Shown one piece after another: positions 25,124-34,190 of a stretch of 64,000 nucleotides of DNA. Made by a program: the position numbers and the translations under genes. How positions within the stretch are numbered: the stretch's first letter is position 1; every line of letters begins with the position of its first letter. This stretch comes from Bacteroidetes bacterium ADurb.Bin037 (lineage in GTDB: Bacteria > Bacteroidota > Bacteroidia > Bacteroidales > UBA932): assembly GCA_002071175.1 (NCBI GenBank), contig MWER01000016.1:154203-218202 (forward strand), given 5' to 3'. Under the pieces are notes generated by a model, which ran no database searches, was not told where the DNA came from, and saw only the letters and a program-made list of their open reading frames with translations.

Positions 25124-26021
25124 TCTCCAGGATGGAACATCTTTCCTCCGGTATGATTTTCCAGTAATCCAAAGAAGCCGGGATCAGCATACAGCCATTT
25201 CCGGCAGATTCATATGTCATCCCTTCCGATTCAACTTTGTAAGATCCATCAAGTCCCAGATAGATGATAAAACTATCCAGGGCAGATCCGTCAAATTCGT
25301 CGGGATGATCCAGATCCTTTAATCTTACGGAGAAGTAGGGTGAATCTACCAAAACTCCGGATATTGTAGGGGATGGGCTGTATTTCCTGTAATCTATGCA
25401 ATCTATGGCAAGCTCCAGGTGCATCTCCCTGGCCGTTGCGGGATTGTGTTCCCTTCCCCAGTCGTAAATGCGATAAGTGATATCGGATACCTGCTGCACC
25501 TCGGCAATGGTCAGTCCTCCTCCGCAGGCGTGGATCAACCCGGCAGGAATGTAATAGCATTCACCTTTCTTTGGCTCAATGCAATTCATTATCTGCGGTA
25601 AGGTTTCATCTTTGCATCGGGAATAAAACTCACCGGGCGTTATCTCCTTATTAAAACCAAGATAGATCTTGGCTCCCGGATGTGCATCCATGATGTACCA
25701 CATTTCTGTTTTTCCGTAAGCATGATGCATCTCGGCTGCCCTTTTATCGTCAGGATGCACTTGGACGGAAAGGAAATCGTCGACTGTCAAATATTTGATC
25801 AATAATGGAAATTCATCTCCGCAGGAATCGTAAACATTGGCACCTACCAGATCGGACAGATATACCTCCAAAGCCTCATTGATGGTGTTACCTTTCAGGA
25901 AGCCGTTCCGGATTACCGAAGCATCCTGGTTAAGACCGCTCAGGACCCATGTTTCGGATCCCCATACGAGGTTTTTTACGATAGGCTTAAAGCTCAGAGG
26001 GTACAGATTCGTCCTGTTCAT
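25113..26021 (-). CDS. manA: Mannose-6-phosphate isomerase, class I (short form)
   Basis: A 302-residue zinc isomerase interconverting mannose-6-P and fructose-6-P. The zinc-binding QVHPDD and EMWYIMDAHPG motifs are followed by IPAGLIHACGGGLTIAEVQQVSD, all conserved in short class I enzymes. The N-terminal KPIVKNLVWGSETW is also typical. The start overlaps the end of the CPBP gene by 35 bp on the same strand, and its other end overlaps the convergent S4 gene. It forms an operon with the NTP transferase and CPBP genes, which suggests a link to mannose-derived nucleotide sugars. Confidence 0.93.
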   Translation of the reverse strand: MNRTNLYPLSFKPIVKNLVWGSETWVLSGLNQDASVIRNGFLKGNTINEALEVYLSDLVGANVYDSCGDEFPLLIKYLTVDDFLSVQVHPDDKRAAEMHHAYGKTEMWYIMDAHPGAKIYLGFNKEITPGEFYSRCKDETLPQIMNCIEPKKGECYYIPAGLIHACGGGLTIAEVQQVSDITYRIYDWGREHNPATAREMHLELAIDCIDYRKYSPSPTISGVLVDSPYFSVRLKDLDHPDEFDGSALDSFIIYLGLDGSYKVESEGMTYESAGNGCMLIPASLDYWKIIPEERCSILEITR

Positions 26022-26880
26022 ATGCTATATGTAATGAAGGGGCAGGCGCAAGTTTTTTATTCAGGTATAACAATGTCAGAATCATCACCACTACAGAGAT
26101 AGCCAGGATGATATAATAGTGCTTGTCACTCATGATCGATCTGAGGGATGCATCTTCGCTTATTTCCGGGAAAAGGACGACAAGAAGGAATGAAAAGCCG
26201 TTATTGATAGCATGCAGTGCAACGCAGGTCCAGTAGGAGCGTGTTCTGTAATAGATCCATCCCAAAAGACAACCGATCAGAAAAGCAGGGATAGCCTGCC
26301 AGGGATTGGCGTGGATAACCCCAAACATGATGGCTGACCATACGATTGCCTTCCATGGTGCCATATGTTGCAACATGCCTTTGAGCGCAATTTCCCTGAG
26401 CAGCCATTCTTCGAGGAGCGGAGCTGCGATGACTACTGCAATGAGAGTCGGGATATTGCTCTCGGTCATAAGGGCAAACGTCTCCTTGATGAATTCAGGC
26501 ATTTCCATCCATTCTGTCAGGGGATCAATAATAAAACTGGCTGAAATAATGATGACAGGGAGTAAAAGAATAAAAACAGGAAGCGGCACATTTCCCAACC
26601 TGGCTGCCGGCCGGGGATAGGGAGGACGGTTTGTCCTGATTGCCTGATAATACTCGTTCCTTGCTCTTAGATATATATACAGGAACACAAAAAGGAACGG
26701 GATTACATATAACAGGAGAGTACTCCATCCGCTTTCCGTCGTTATGGAGATCGTGTCGGGACGGATCTGGTTAATTATAGAGATAATCGATACAGTAATA
26801 ACCATTCCGCAGAACAAAACGAACATAATGAGCCAGGATTTTCCCAGCTTGGGCCTGTAATAGTCCAGGTACTTTTTCAT
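25987..26880 (-). CDS. CPBP-family intramembrane metalloprotease (Abi/CAAX-like)
   Basis: A 297-residue polytopic inner-membrane protein. The CPBP motifs are all there: EEWLLREIALKG (Glu-Glu-x3-Arg), FGVIHANPWQA with a catalytic His, and VALHAINNGFSF with a second His/Asn. About eight hydrophobic segments surround them. Family members act as intramembrane proteases in maturation, immunity or stress; no target can be named here. It lies 12 bp after the nucleotidyltransferase gene. Confidence 0.9.
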   Translation of the reverse strand: MKKYLDYYRPKLGKSWLIMFVLFCGMVITVSIISIINQIRPDTISITTESGWSTLLLYVIPFLFVFLYIYLRARNEYYQAIRTNRPPYPRPAARLGNVPLPVFILLLPVIIISASFIIDPLTEWMEMPEFIKETFALMTESNIPTLIAVVIAAPLLEEWLLREIALKGMLQHMAPWKAIVWSAIMFGVIHANPWQAIPAFLIGCLLGWIYYRTRSYWTCVALHAINNGFSFLLVVLFPEISEDASLRSIMSDKHYYIILAISVVVMILTLLYLNKKLAPAPSLHIAYEQDESVPSEL

Positions 26881-26892
26881 AGAACAATTAGT

Positions 26893-27813
26893 TTAAGGGA
26901 ATAATGGGTCGGGATACAGTCCTTCCCGGTGCAGCCTGGCGAGCCTGGCCACTACACCGTCCCGGTCTTCCCGGTAGGTTACTCCAAACCAATGAGAATT
27001 GCTCCGGAGTATTCTGCACGTTCCTTCTCCCGATTTAATAATATCATTTACTAAGGTTGGCAAGTGGTATTCCGAGGTAGCTTCATGTACATGATTTGCC
27101 AGGAACTTTTTAACAAGATGTTCCGCCTTTTGATACACGTCGGGTAAAAATCCCCAACAATTCATGGAACACAGATCGTCTGCATCCAGTTCCATGCTGA
27201 CAGTTTCTCCTTCTTTTGCAGGTATGTCACAGACAATTTGTCCGTTCTCCTGTTTGCGGATCTTGAAACGTTCTACCACGTCTGTCAGCAGTCCGTTTTC
27301 GTCCATGCGGCAAATACCGCGGGAAACGGGGCCTGAAGGGGAAAGTGTATTTTCCAGACGATAGCCTATCATAGCGTAGGAACCCCGGGTAAGATCTTTT
27401 CTTTTCAGGAATTCAGCCAGGACGGCAAATGCATTGCGACCGTAAAAATCGTCTGCATTAATGATCCCAAAAGGAGTATTGACACATTTTGAGGTCGCCA
27501 GCAACGCGTGTCCGGTTCCCCAGGGTTTTTCCCTGCCCGGAGGAGGAGTATATGGAGCGGGTATATCCTGTAATTCCTGGGTAACAAATTCAAAGGGGAA
27601 ATGCGATCCGTAACGCGCCACACATACACGGTCGAATTCTTCACGGAAAGATTCCCTTATAACAAATACGATCTTCCCGAATCCTGCCCGGAGTGCATCA
27701 TAGATGGAATAATCCATTATCGTTTCGCCGTTTGGGCCCAGTCCGTCAAACTGTTTGAGCCCTCCGTAGCGGCTGCCCATGCCGGCTGCCATGATCACCA
27801 ATGTTGGTTGCAT
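26893..27813 (-). CDS. Sugar-phosphate nucleotidyltransferase (NTP_transferase family)
   Basis: A 306-residue enzyme with the signature MAAGMGSRYGGLKQFDGLGPNGE close to its start, and the nucleotide-metal motif INADDFYG. I set the start at 27813, where the Met precedes QPTLVIMAAG; the longer frame adds an 11-residue leader unlike the family. It likely makes an activated sugar such as GDP- or UDP-sugar; the sugar is not certain. Its promoter and that of divIC share the 38-bp divergent region. Confidence 0.9.
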   Translation of the reverse strand: MQPTLVIMAAGMGSRYGGLKQFDGLGPNGETIMDYSIYDALRAGFGKIVFVIRESFREEFDRVCVARYGSHFPFEFVTQELQDIPAPYTPPPGREKPWGTGHALLATSKCVNTPFGIINADDFYGRNAFAVLAEFLKRKDLTRGSYAMIGYRLENTLSPSGPVSRGICRMDENGLLTDVVERFKIRKQENGQIVCDIPAKEGETVSMELDADDLCSMNCWGFLPDVYQKAEHLVKKFLANHVHEATSEYHLPTLVNDIIKSGEGTCRILRSNSHWFGVTYREDRDGVVARLARLHREGLYPDPLFP

Positions 27814-27835
27814 AATGAAAAACCTGTTATATTTG
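27804..27835 (+). promoter_or_regulatory. Promoter of divIC
   Basis: TTG (27804-27806) and TATATTTG (27828-27835) are 21 bp apart, with the ATG 16 nt beyond. The -33 element lies inside the 5' coding end of the divergent nucleotidyltransferase gene. Confidence 0.6.
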
Positions 27836-27851
27836 TGGAAAATCACCCCCT

Positions 27852-28190
27852 ATGCGTGAGCGCTTCAAATATGACCGTTTACCGGCGTTGATCAGGAATA
27901 GGTATTTTATTGTTACGCTCGTTTTCATAGTCTGGATCGTTTTTTTTGACAACAACAGTCTTATAGGATGGGTCCGCGCCTTGGGTGAATATTCCGAAAA
28001 CAAATCCCAACAAAGATACTATAAAGAACAAATACAACAAACCGAAAGCAACCTCAGGGAATTGCAATCCAATAAGGATTCACTGGAAAAATTCGCCAGG
28101 GAAAAGTATTACTTTCATAAAGAAAATGAGGATGTTTTCATTATTTCACCAGCTCCATCAGATCCCGCAGATCGTTTCCCATATAGGTAG
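27852..28190 (+). CDS. FtsB/DivIC-type septum formation initiator
   Basis: A 112-residue bitopic division protein. One membrane segment (about 19-36, YFIVTLVFIVWIVFFDNN) precedes a periplasmic coiled coil (about 48-82, QRYYKEQIQQTESNLRELQ) and the family's FAREKYYFHKENEDVFII. This is the usual Bacteroidetes DivIC layout. The last 17 codons overlap the 3' end of the convergent yjjG-like gene by 50 bp, so the tail after VFIISP may be unconserved. Confidence 0.9.
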   Translation: MRERFKYDRLPALIRNRYFIVTLVFIVWIVFFDNNSLIGWVRALGEYSENKSQQRYYKEQIQQTESNLRELQSNKDSLEKFAREKYYFHKENEDVFIISPAPSDPADRFPYR

Positions 28191-28842
28191 GAGCACCGTC
28201 GCATGGTTGTCCTGAAGGATTATAATAGAACTGGTCTATACCAAAGACCTGCGCCCCTTCAATATCGTTCTGGAAATTGTCTCCCACCATTAAGGTTTCT
28301 TTTTTCTTCCCGTTAATGGAAGTAATGGCGGAAGTGAATATCTTTGGATTGGGTTTGTGATATCCTACTTCTTCCGAGATGAATATTCTGTTACCGAAGA
28401 AAAGGTCCAGTCCGCTGTTACGAACCTTCTGATATTGAACCTGCTTGAACCCATTAGTCACCAGTGCCATCTTACAGCCTTTGCCTGTCAAATATTCCAG
28501 GACCTCCCGGGCATGAGGCACCAGTTTTGTTTTGGTCGGCATCAGTTCCAGGTACTGCTCCCCGAAAATACTTCCCAGGACTGTGGCATCCGGTACACCG
28601 GACTGTTCAAAAGTAATCTCAAAACGCACATGCCGTAATTTTTGCTGGGTGATCTGTCCGGCTTCGTACAGGGCCCACAATGTGACATTGTTGGCTTTGT
28701 ATAGTTCATAAAATTTTCCCGGATCAGGTATGTATTTCTGTACTCCGTGTCTGTGGATCAGTTCCACAATACAATCCCGGGCATTCTCCTCAAAATCCCA
28801 TAAAGTATTGTCCAGATCAAAAAGAAAAAAGCGGTATTTCAC
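28141..28842 (-). CDS. YjjG-family HAD nucleotidase
   Basis: A 233-residue HAD hydrolase that dephosphorylates non-canonical pyrimidine nucleotides. Motif I is LFDLDNTLWDF (nucleophile Asp), motif II is ALVTNGF, and motif IV is MVGDNFQNDIEGA. The length is normal for YjjG. It is the last gene of the folP-purB-M64-yjjG operon, starting within the stop of the M64 gene (ATGA), and overlaps convergent divIC. Confidence 0.92.
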   Translation of the reverse strand: MKYRFFLFDLDNTLWDFEENARDCIVELIHRHGVQKYIPDPGKFYELYKANNVTLWALYEAGQITQQKLRHVRFEITFEQSGVPDATVLGSIFGEQYLELMPTKTKLVPHAREVLEYLTGKGCKMALVTNGFKQVQYQKVRNSGLDLFFGNRIFISEEVGYHKPNPKIFTSAITSINGKKKETLMVGDNFQNDIEGAQVFGIDQFYYNPSGQPCDGAPTYMGNDLRDLMELVK

Positions 28843-30080
28843 TTGGTGTAATGATCAATCGTTCTTTCTATCGCTCTTTGGCATACGGGACAAAATCCCG
28901 GGGCATTATTGGTATGCATCCTGCAATTCTTGGCCGGGCGATACATTCCTTTTGACATATAGGCCGCTCCTTCGAACAATCCGACACCTTCAGTACCCAT
29001 CATATCCTGCCATTTGGAGCTGAAGTTCACTTGTGTGGTGATATTGGGTTCCCAGGGCTCCACATCTAAAGGATACATATCCAGGTAGGCGACGTCAGAA
29101 CTATAATATTCATCGGCAAGCCCGGCAAAACTGTGACCGAACTCATGTACAAAGACCTCTTTACTGATCTGGTGGTCAGCCATGCTCAATCCGTAATAAT
29201 TGTAGATGCCTCCACCTCCGTATTTTTTTGTGTTTACGATCACGTAGATAGCATCGAAAGCCGATCCGGATACGGCATTTGCCAAAAGCAGGTAATCCGG
29301 GGCGGTTAGATAACGTTCTGTGTAAAAAGTGTTGAAAGTACTTCCCAAGGCCGTTTGTGTCCAGAGGTCAATCTGGGGCATGTCAGGTCCGGAATCTTCC
29401 GAGACCAGGGGAAGTATCCAAATGTTGAAATCATCCCGGCGGGAGCGGAAAGGCTCGTATTCAAAGAGATATTCAGAGAAACGGGCGGCATCTCTTCTGA
29501 ATTTCTCAAGCTCATCCAGCCTGTAACCTTCGGCAACAAACAGCAGGTCAACATGGTTTTCCACAGGTCCGTTTACCAGTAGGGTCTCGGGCATACATAG
29601 TGCCTTTTCTTTTGTAATAAGACAGTCAGCGGGATCAATTTTGAACTGTTTCATGGACCGGTAGGATCCATCCCGCTTAATTCTTTCCGAAACCTCCAAA
29701 ATGACGGTGTCTTTAGGATAGGGCATCCAGACAGACATATTGAACGCCTTATCCCTTTCAAGGGCTTCCCGGGTCGTCCTCCATTCCATGAACAGAGAAC
29801 TGAACCCTCTGGAAAAGATCAGGTCACCTTGCTTCGAAAACACCCTGTATTGGTATTCTCCATAAGAAAAAGGTGAGATAAGTTCTGATCTGGATCCCGC
29901 CCATGGTGTCTCTTTATGAAGAGATAACAGGAACACATCCTGTGTATGTGCATTTCCTGTAAAAACAAGATCAACGCGCAGGCGTTCGGTTGTGAAATAA
30001 TGGTCAAAAATTACCGGTTGTGCCCGGGATGTCAGGGTCTGCCCCAGGCAAATAATAAAAAAGAGAATATATTTTTTCAT
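28839..30080 (-). CDS. M64-family metallopeptidase (IgA peptidase M64), secreted
   Basis: A 413-residue zinc endopeptidase. It has a signal peptide (about 1-20, TLTSRAQ) and no lipobox. The N-terminal domain (about 25-150) is a beta-rich M64 domain, and the catalytic part follows with LLFVAEGYRLDELEKF and the zinc motif VHEFGHSFAGLADEYY (about residue 316 on). Four Cys near the end (KNCRMHTNNAPGFCPVCQRAIE) may bind zinc or form disulfides. Some relatives cleave host IgA, but most are environmental; no host link can be inferred here. It lies 6 bp after purB, an unexpected operon partner. Confidence 0.92.
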   Translation of the reverse strand: MKKYILFFIICLGQTLTSRAQPVIFDHYFTTERLRVDLVFTGNAHTQDVFLLSLHKETPWAGSRSELISPFSYGEYQYRVFSKQGDLIFSRGFSSLFMEWRTTREALERDKAFNMSVWMPYPKDTVILEVSERIKRDGSYRSMKQFKIDPADCLITKEKALCMPETLLVNGPVENHVDLLFVAEGYRLDELEKFRRDAARFSEYLFEYEPFRSRRDDFNIWILPLVSEDSGPDMPQIDLWTQTALGSTFNTFYTERYLTAPDYLLLANAVSGSAFDAIYVIVNTKKYGGGGIYNYYGLSMADHQISKEVFVHEFGHSFAGLADEYYSSDVAYLDMYPLDVEPWEPNITTQVNFSSKWQDMMGTEGVGLFEGAAYMSKGMYRPAKNCRMHTNNAPGFCPVCQRAIERTIDHYTK

Positions 30081-30086
30081 AACACA

Positions 30087-31430
30087 TCAATGTCCCGTAT
30101 AACCCGAGGGAGTGATTTGCAGCAATTCGTCTTTGACTTCCTGGCTTATGTCAAGACTGCGAATAAAGGTGTGCAGGTATTCCTTATCGATATGCATGTT
30201 GGTACGGGTAATTTCTTTAAGTGTTTCATACGGGTTGGGGTAATTTTCCCTTCTCAGGATGGTCTGTATGGCCTCAGAAATGACGGCCCAGTTCTCTTCC
30301 AGGTCCTTTTCTATGGCCGAACGGTTCAACAGAACCTTGCCAAATCCCTTTTGGAGCGATTTGAATGCCAGAAGGGTATGTGCCAACGGAACCCCCAGAT
30401 TACGCAGTACAGTGGAATCGGTAAGGTCTCGCTGAAGGCGTGAAATGGGCAGTTTGGCTGCCAGGTAACCGAAAATCGCATTGGCCACCCCAAAGTTTCC
30501 TTCTGCATTCTCAAAGTCAATTGGGTTGATCTTGTGAGGCATGGCAGAGGAGCCAATCTCCTGGTCCTTTATATGTTGCTTAAAGTAATTCATAGATATA
30601 TAGGACCACATATCCCGGCATAAGTCTATGCAAATGGTGTTGATACGGCTCAGGTTATGGCACAGGGCAGCTAAGTGGTCGTAATGTTCAATCTGGGTGG
30701 TAGGGAAAGAACGTTGTATCCCTAACGTTTTGTTTAGGAATTTGGCGGCAAATTTATGCCAGTCAATTTGCGGATAGGCTGCGTTATGGGCATTGAAATT
30801 TCCGGTAGAACCCCCAAATTTTCCACTAAAAGGGATCTGTTCAAGACTTTTGAGCTGTTCCTCCAACCGGACTTTAAAGACCATGATCTCTTTTCCCAGA
30901 CGGGTAGGTGAGGCAGGTTGACCGTGTGTATGGGCAAGCATGGCAATGGGACCCCACTCGTTGGCCTTTTCTTCCAGCACTTCTATTGTTTTTTGTAACA
31001 ATGGTATATATTCCTTTTGGATCCCGTTTTTCAAGCTGAGCGGGATAGCTGTGTTGTTTATATCTTGGGAAGTGAGACCAAAATGGATGAATTCGCAATA
31101 TTTGCCCAGGCCGAGAGCCTTCATCTTGTTTTTCAGAAAATACTCAACAGATTTAACATCGTGGTTGGTAACCTTTTCCTGTGCCTTGATCACTTTGGCA
31201 TCGGTTATGGAAAAATTCTTGTACACATTACGCAGAATGGGATACCATCTGGAATCCACTTCCTTGAGCTGGGGAAGAGGCAGTTTGCACAATGCAATGA
31301 AATATTCCACTTCTACCTGAAGCCTGTAACGTATCAGAGCAAATTCGGAGAAATACCGGTTCAGGGGAGCCGTTTGGGCATAATACCTTCCGTCGATCGG
31401 AGATATTGCCAGTAATGGGTTGAATTCCAT
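30087..31430 (-). CDS. purB: Adenylosuccinate lyase
   Basis: A 447-residue enzyme of purine synthesis that acts on SAICAR and adenylosuccinate. The fumarase-superfamily signature GSSAMPHKINPIDFENAEG is intact, with other conserved parts FGLTSQDINNTAIP and LAHTHGQPASPTRLGKE. The long form with an N-terminal NPLLAISPIDGRY resembles the E. coli-type enzyme. On the minus strand TATATTTG (complement of 31454-31461) lies about 23 nt before its ATG, inside the folP/purB gap, so it may have its own promoter within the operon. Confidence 0.97.
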   Translation of the reverse strand: MEFNPLLAISPIDGRYYAQTAPLNRYFSEFALIRYRLQVEVEYFIALCKLPLPQLKEVDSRWYPILRNVYKNFSITDAKVIKAQEKVTNHDVKSVEYFLKNKMKALGLGKYCEFIHFGLTSQDINNTAIPLSLKNGIQKEYIPLLQKTIEVLEEKANEWGPIAMLAHTHGQPASPTRLGKEIMVFKVRLEEQLKSLEQIPFSGKFGGSTGNFNAHNAAYPQIDWHKFAAKFLNKTLGIQRSFPTTQIEHYDHLAALCHNLSRINTICIDLCRDMWSYISMNYFKQHIKDQEIGSSAMPHKINPIDFENAEGNFGVANAIFGYLAAKLPISRLQRDLTDSTVLRNLGVPLAHTLLAFKSLQKGFGKVLLNRSAIEKDLEENWAVISEAIQTILRRENYPNPYETLKEITRTNMHIDKEYLHTFIRSLDISQEVKDELLQITPSGYTGH

Positions 31431-31445
31431 AGAGAAAGTATTTGT

Positions 31446-32240
31446 TTAATTAGCAAATATACTCATTTTTTTATATAGAGTAACCATCTGACGTGCCTGC
31501 AAAACATCATGAACCCTTAATATGGATGCCCCTTTGAAGAGTAAGTGCAGGTGAAGTGCCGAAGTGCTTATGAGTGCCTCATCGGGGGTAATGTCTAATG
31601 GCAGATAGGTCATTCTTTTTCTTGAAATTCCTACCAGTAAAGGGGCAACCGGTTCTCCCTTCTCGTTTCTGGGGACGAGGGAGGGAAGTGATTCCATCAC
31701 CTGGAAATTCTGATCGACATCCTTGTTAAAACCAAATCCGGGATCAAGGAAAAATTCTTTGATTTCGTGCATTGCCGCAGTATGGGATACTTTTAGAAAA
31801 AAACGGGCAATGCCTTCCGGTCCTTCGTAAGGTTCCTGGTGCATGGCGATCCATGGAAGTTTCAGTGATGAGATCAAAGGCAACATGGCTTTATCATAGC
31901 TTCCGGCAAAAATGTCGTTAACCCAGAATTTACCCAGGATGGAATATGCTTTTTCCACTATGGACGGACGAAAAGTATCGATGGAAAAAATAGTTTGCGG
32001 GAACAATTCTTTTGCTTTTTTCAGGACAGGTTCCAGTCTTTCCCATTCCTGGCTTTCGGAAGGCCATGCTGCACCGGGTCTTGTTGAGCAGGCCCCGATA
32101 TCTACCATATCGGCACCTTCCCGGATCATTTTTCCAATACGGTCAAGCGCCCGGTCCGGGTCCGTAGTGCGTGCACCGGTGTAAAAAGAATCGGGTGTGC
32201 AGTTGACCACACCCATAATAGCGGGAAAATTGATATTCAT
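31446..32240 (-). CDS. folP: Dihydropteroate synthase
   Basis: A 264-residue folate-pathway enzyme that condenses p-aminobenzoate with the pterin pyrophosphate. The pterin-site motif GVVNCTPDSFYTGA stands at the N-terminus, followed by DIGACSTRPGA, FSIDTF and a late GISRKRM (sulfonamide loop region). The length is normal. It is first in the operon with purB, so folate and purine synthesis are linked. A TACTTTTG box lies just six bases before its ATG on the minus strand, so its transcript may be nearly leaderless. Confidence 0.95.
   Translation of the reverse strand: MNINFPAIMGVVNCTPDSFYTGARTTDPDRALDRIGKMIREGADMVDIGACSTRPGAAWPSESQEWERLEPVLKKAKELFPQTIFSIDTFRPSIVEKAYSILGKFWVNDIFAGSYDKAMLPLISSLKLPWIAMHQEPYEGPEGIARFFLKVSHTAAMHEIKEFFLDPGFGFNKDVDQNFQVMESLPSLVPRNEKGEPVAPLLVGISRKRMTYLPLDITPDEALISTSALHLHLLFKGASILRVHDVLQARQMVTLYKKMSIFAN
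31454..31461 (-). promoter_or_regulatory. Internal -7 box before purB
   Basis: TATATTTG on the minus strand matches TAnnTTTG; no clear -33 element. It would let purB be transcribed independently of folP. Confidence 0.45.
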
Positions 32241-32295
32241 ACAAACAAAAGTAATAAAAATAAAAAGAAAAGATTTTTATGTAATTTTGTACGTT

Positions 32296-32964
32296 ATGTT
32301 GATTGTTTTGGAAGGCTTGGACGGAGCCGGAAAATCTACCCAGTTGAAAGCCATGGAGGCGTTTTTAAAAGAACGCGGCCAATCTGTGCATTTCATGCAT
32401 TTTCCATGTTACGATACTCCTGTATACGGGACGTTGATAGCACGTTTTTTACGCGGGGACAGCGGTGCCATAGATATGGTTGATCCTTATCTGGTTTCCT
32501 TACTCTTTGCAGGGAACCGGTTAGAGATGGCCAATCAGATAAAAACCTGGCTTGAAGACGGAGATATAGTGCTTCTGGACCGCTATGTGTACTCCAATAT
32601 CGCCTTCCAGTGTGCAAAACTGGCAAGCAAGGAGGAAAGGGACCGGTTGAGGAATTTTATTTTTCAAATGGAATATGATCATTTCCGCATTCCCCGGCCT
32701 GACGTGAATTTGTTCCTGGATGTCCCTTTACATTTTGTAAAAGAAAACCTGGAGTCCCCGAGGCAGGGTGATGACCGTACATATCTGAAAGGAAAGGACG
32801 ATATTCATGAGGCTTCGGTGGATTTTCAACAGTGTGTCCGTGATATTTACCTTGAACAGGCAAAACTTGACAGCTCTTTCAGGATAATACCCTGCAGTGA
32901 CGACAAGGGAAATATGGCACATTGGACAGTTATATTCAAACGCATAGAACCTTATCTCCCATGA
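32296..32964 (+). CDS. tmk: Thymidylate kinase
   Basis: A 222-residue dTMP kinase. The P-loop GLDGAGKST stands at residues about 7-15, preceded by the usual MLIVLE. DRYVYSNIAFQCAK is the DRY motif and DVNLFLDVP the substrate strand. I set the start at 32296, since an upstream frame would overlap folP and add a 33-residue non-conserved leader. TAATTTTG (32282-32289) lies six bases before the ATG. The stop overlaps the next start (ATGA). Confidence 0.95.
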   Translation: MLIVLEGLDGAGKSTQLKAMEAFLKERGQSVHFMHFPCYDTPVYGTLIARFLRGDSGAIDMVDPYLVSLLFAGNRLEMANQIKTWLEDGDIVLLDRYVYSNIAFQCAKLASKEERDRLRNFIFQMEYDHFRIPRPDVNLFLDVPLHFVKENLESPRQGDDRTYLKGKDDIHEASVDFQQCVRDIYLEQAKLDSSFRIIPCSDDKGNMAHWTVIFKRIEPYLP

Positions 32965-34190
32965 GAAGAACGGCCCGTTTGGTCATCGGATTGTTATTCG
33001 TTTTTTCGGGTTTCGTGAAAGCGGTCGATCCTGTAGGATCCGCCTTGGTATTTACAGAATATTTCAATGCTTTTGGAGTCGGTTTTTTGGAACCGTTCTC
33101 GCTCATTGGCGGGATATCGCTTTCCACACTGGAATTTGTGCTAGGGGTAATGGTACTTCTGGATTTCAGGAAAAAAACTGCTGCCTGGGGAATATTCCTG
33201 TTCATGTCTTTCTTTACTTTGCTGACCTTATATCTGGCCCTATTTGATCCCATCGAGGATTGCGGTTGTTTTGGGGATGCCGTGAAACTGACCAATTGGC
33301 AGACATTTTTTAAAAACCTGATCTTCTATCCTTTTGCCTTAATCCTGTTCTTCCAGAGGAACAGAACTGCACCGGTAGTTAGCCCGGCAGCCGAATGGCC
33401 GGTATGCATATTCTTTGCATTGATGATCACCGGCCTGTCCATATACAGCTACAGGCATCTGCCACCTGTTGATTTCAGGGGATTCAGGGTAGGTAACGAT
33501 ATCGGCGCCTTACTGGAAGAAGCGCGTAACAATCCCGAATACATCTATAAAACGGAACTCATCTATAGCCGTCAGGGCAGGGAAGGGATCTTTTCACTTG
33601 ATTCCCTCCCTGACAGTACATGGACCTTTGTAGACTCACGTACAAGAAAAGTGGCAACGGGAGTTCGCCACAAGATTTCGGATTTTTCCGTTTACAACAC
33701 AGAAGGTCAATCCATTACGGATTCTATTCTAAAGGAGAAGCGCACGGCACTTGTACTTGTAATTACTGCCGGGGGAAATTTTGACAATGACCTTCTGGAA
33801 CGTTTGGTCCAACTGGTCGACAAGAGCAGGGAGAATAACAATCCGTATTATGCGATCAGTGCATTGGAAGCCGATCAGGTCCATAGTGTATTGCAGGATA
33901 AGGGGATCGATATGCCTGTTTACACGGCAGACAGGAAAACGTTGCTTACTATGATCCGTTCTTCATTGGGAATTATAGTCATCAAACAAGGTGTGATCCT
34001 TGCAAAATACGGTTTTCGCGATATCCCTTCACCTGAAAAATGGGAAAAGATCATGGCTCAGGACCCGGATTTGCTCGTTGCCAGGACCCGTATACACACC
34101 AGGCTCAGAATGGAACTGTTCGTTGCAGCCACACTGTTGCTGATCTTTTTACTCAGGAAAGGATTCTGGTTTTCCCGGACCCATCTCTGA
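32961..34190 (+). CDS. DoxX/MauE-like membrane protein (BT_3928 family)
   Basis: A 409-residue inner-membrane protein. The N-terminal third has four membrane segments of DoxX/MauE type, starting with IGLLFVFSGFVKAVDPVGSA. Between them lies the family motif FDPIEDCGCFGD, whose Cys pair suggests redox or disulfide chemistry. A periplasmic region (about 170-380) and a final membrane helix (VAATLLLIFLLRKGF) follow. The function is unknown; thiol metabolism or doxorubicin-type oxidation has been proposed for relatives. Start chosen at 32961, four bases overlapping tmk. Stop abuts the convergent infB stop. Confidence 0.85.
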   Translation: MRRTARLVIGLLFVFSGFVKAVDPVGSALVFTEYFNAFGVGFLEPFSLIGGISLSTLEFVLGVMVLLDFRKKTAAWGIFLFMSFFTLLTLYLALFDPIEDCGCFGDAVKLTNWQTFFKNLIFYPFALILFFQRNRTAPVVSPAAEWPVCIFFALMITGLSIYSYRHLPPVDFRGFRVGNDIGALLEEARNNPEYIYKTELIYSRQGREGIFSLDSLPDSTWTFVDSRTRKVATGVRHKISDFSVYNTEGQSITDSILKEKRTALVLVITAGGNFDNDLLERLVQLVDKSRENNNPYYAISALEADQVHSVLQDKGIDMPVYTADRKTLLTMIRSSLGIIVIKQGVILAKYGFRDIPSPEKWEKIMAQDPDLLVARTRIHTRLRMELFVAATLLLIFLLRKGFWFSRTHL

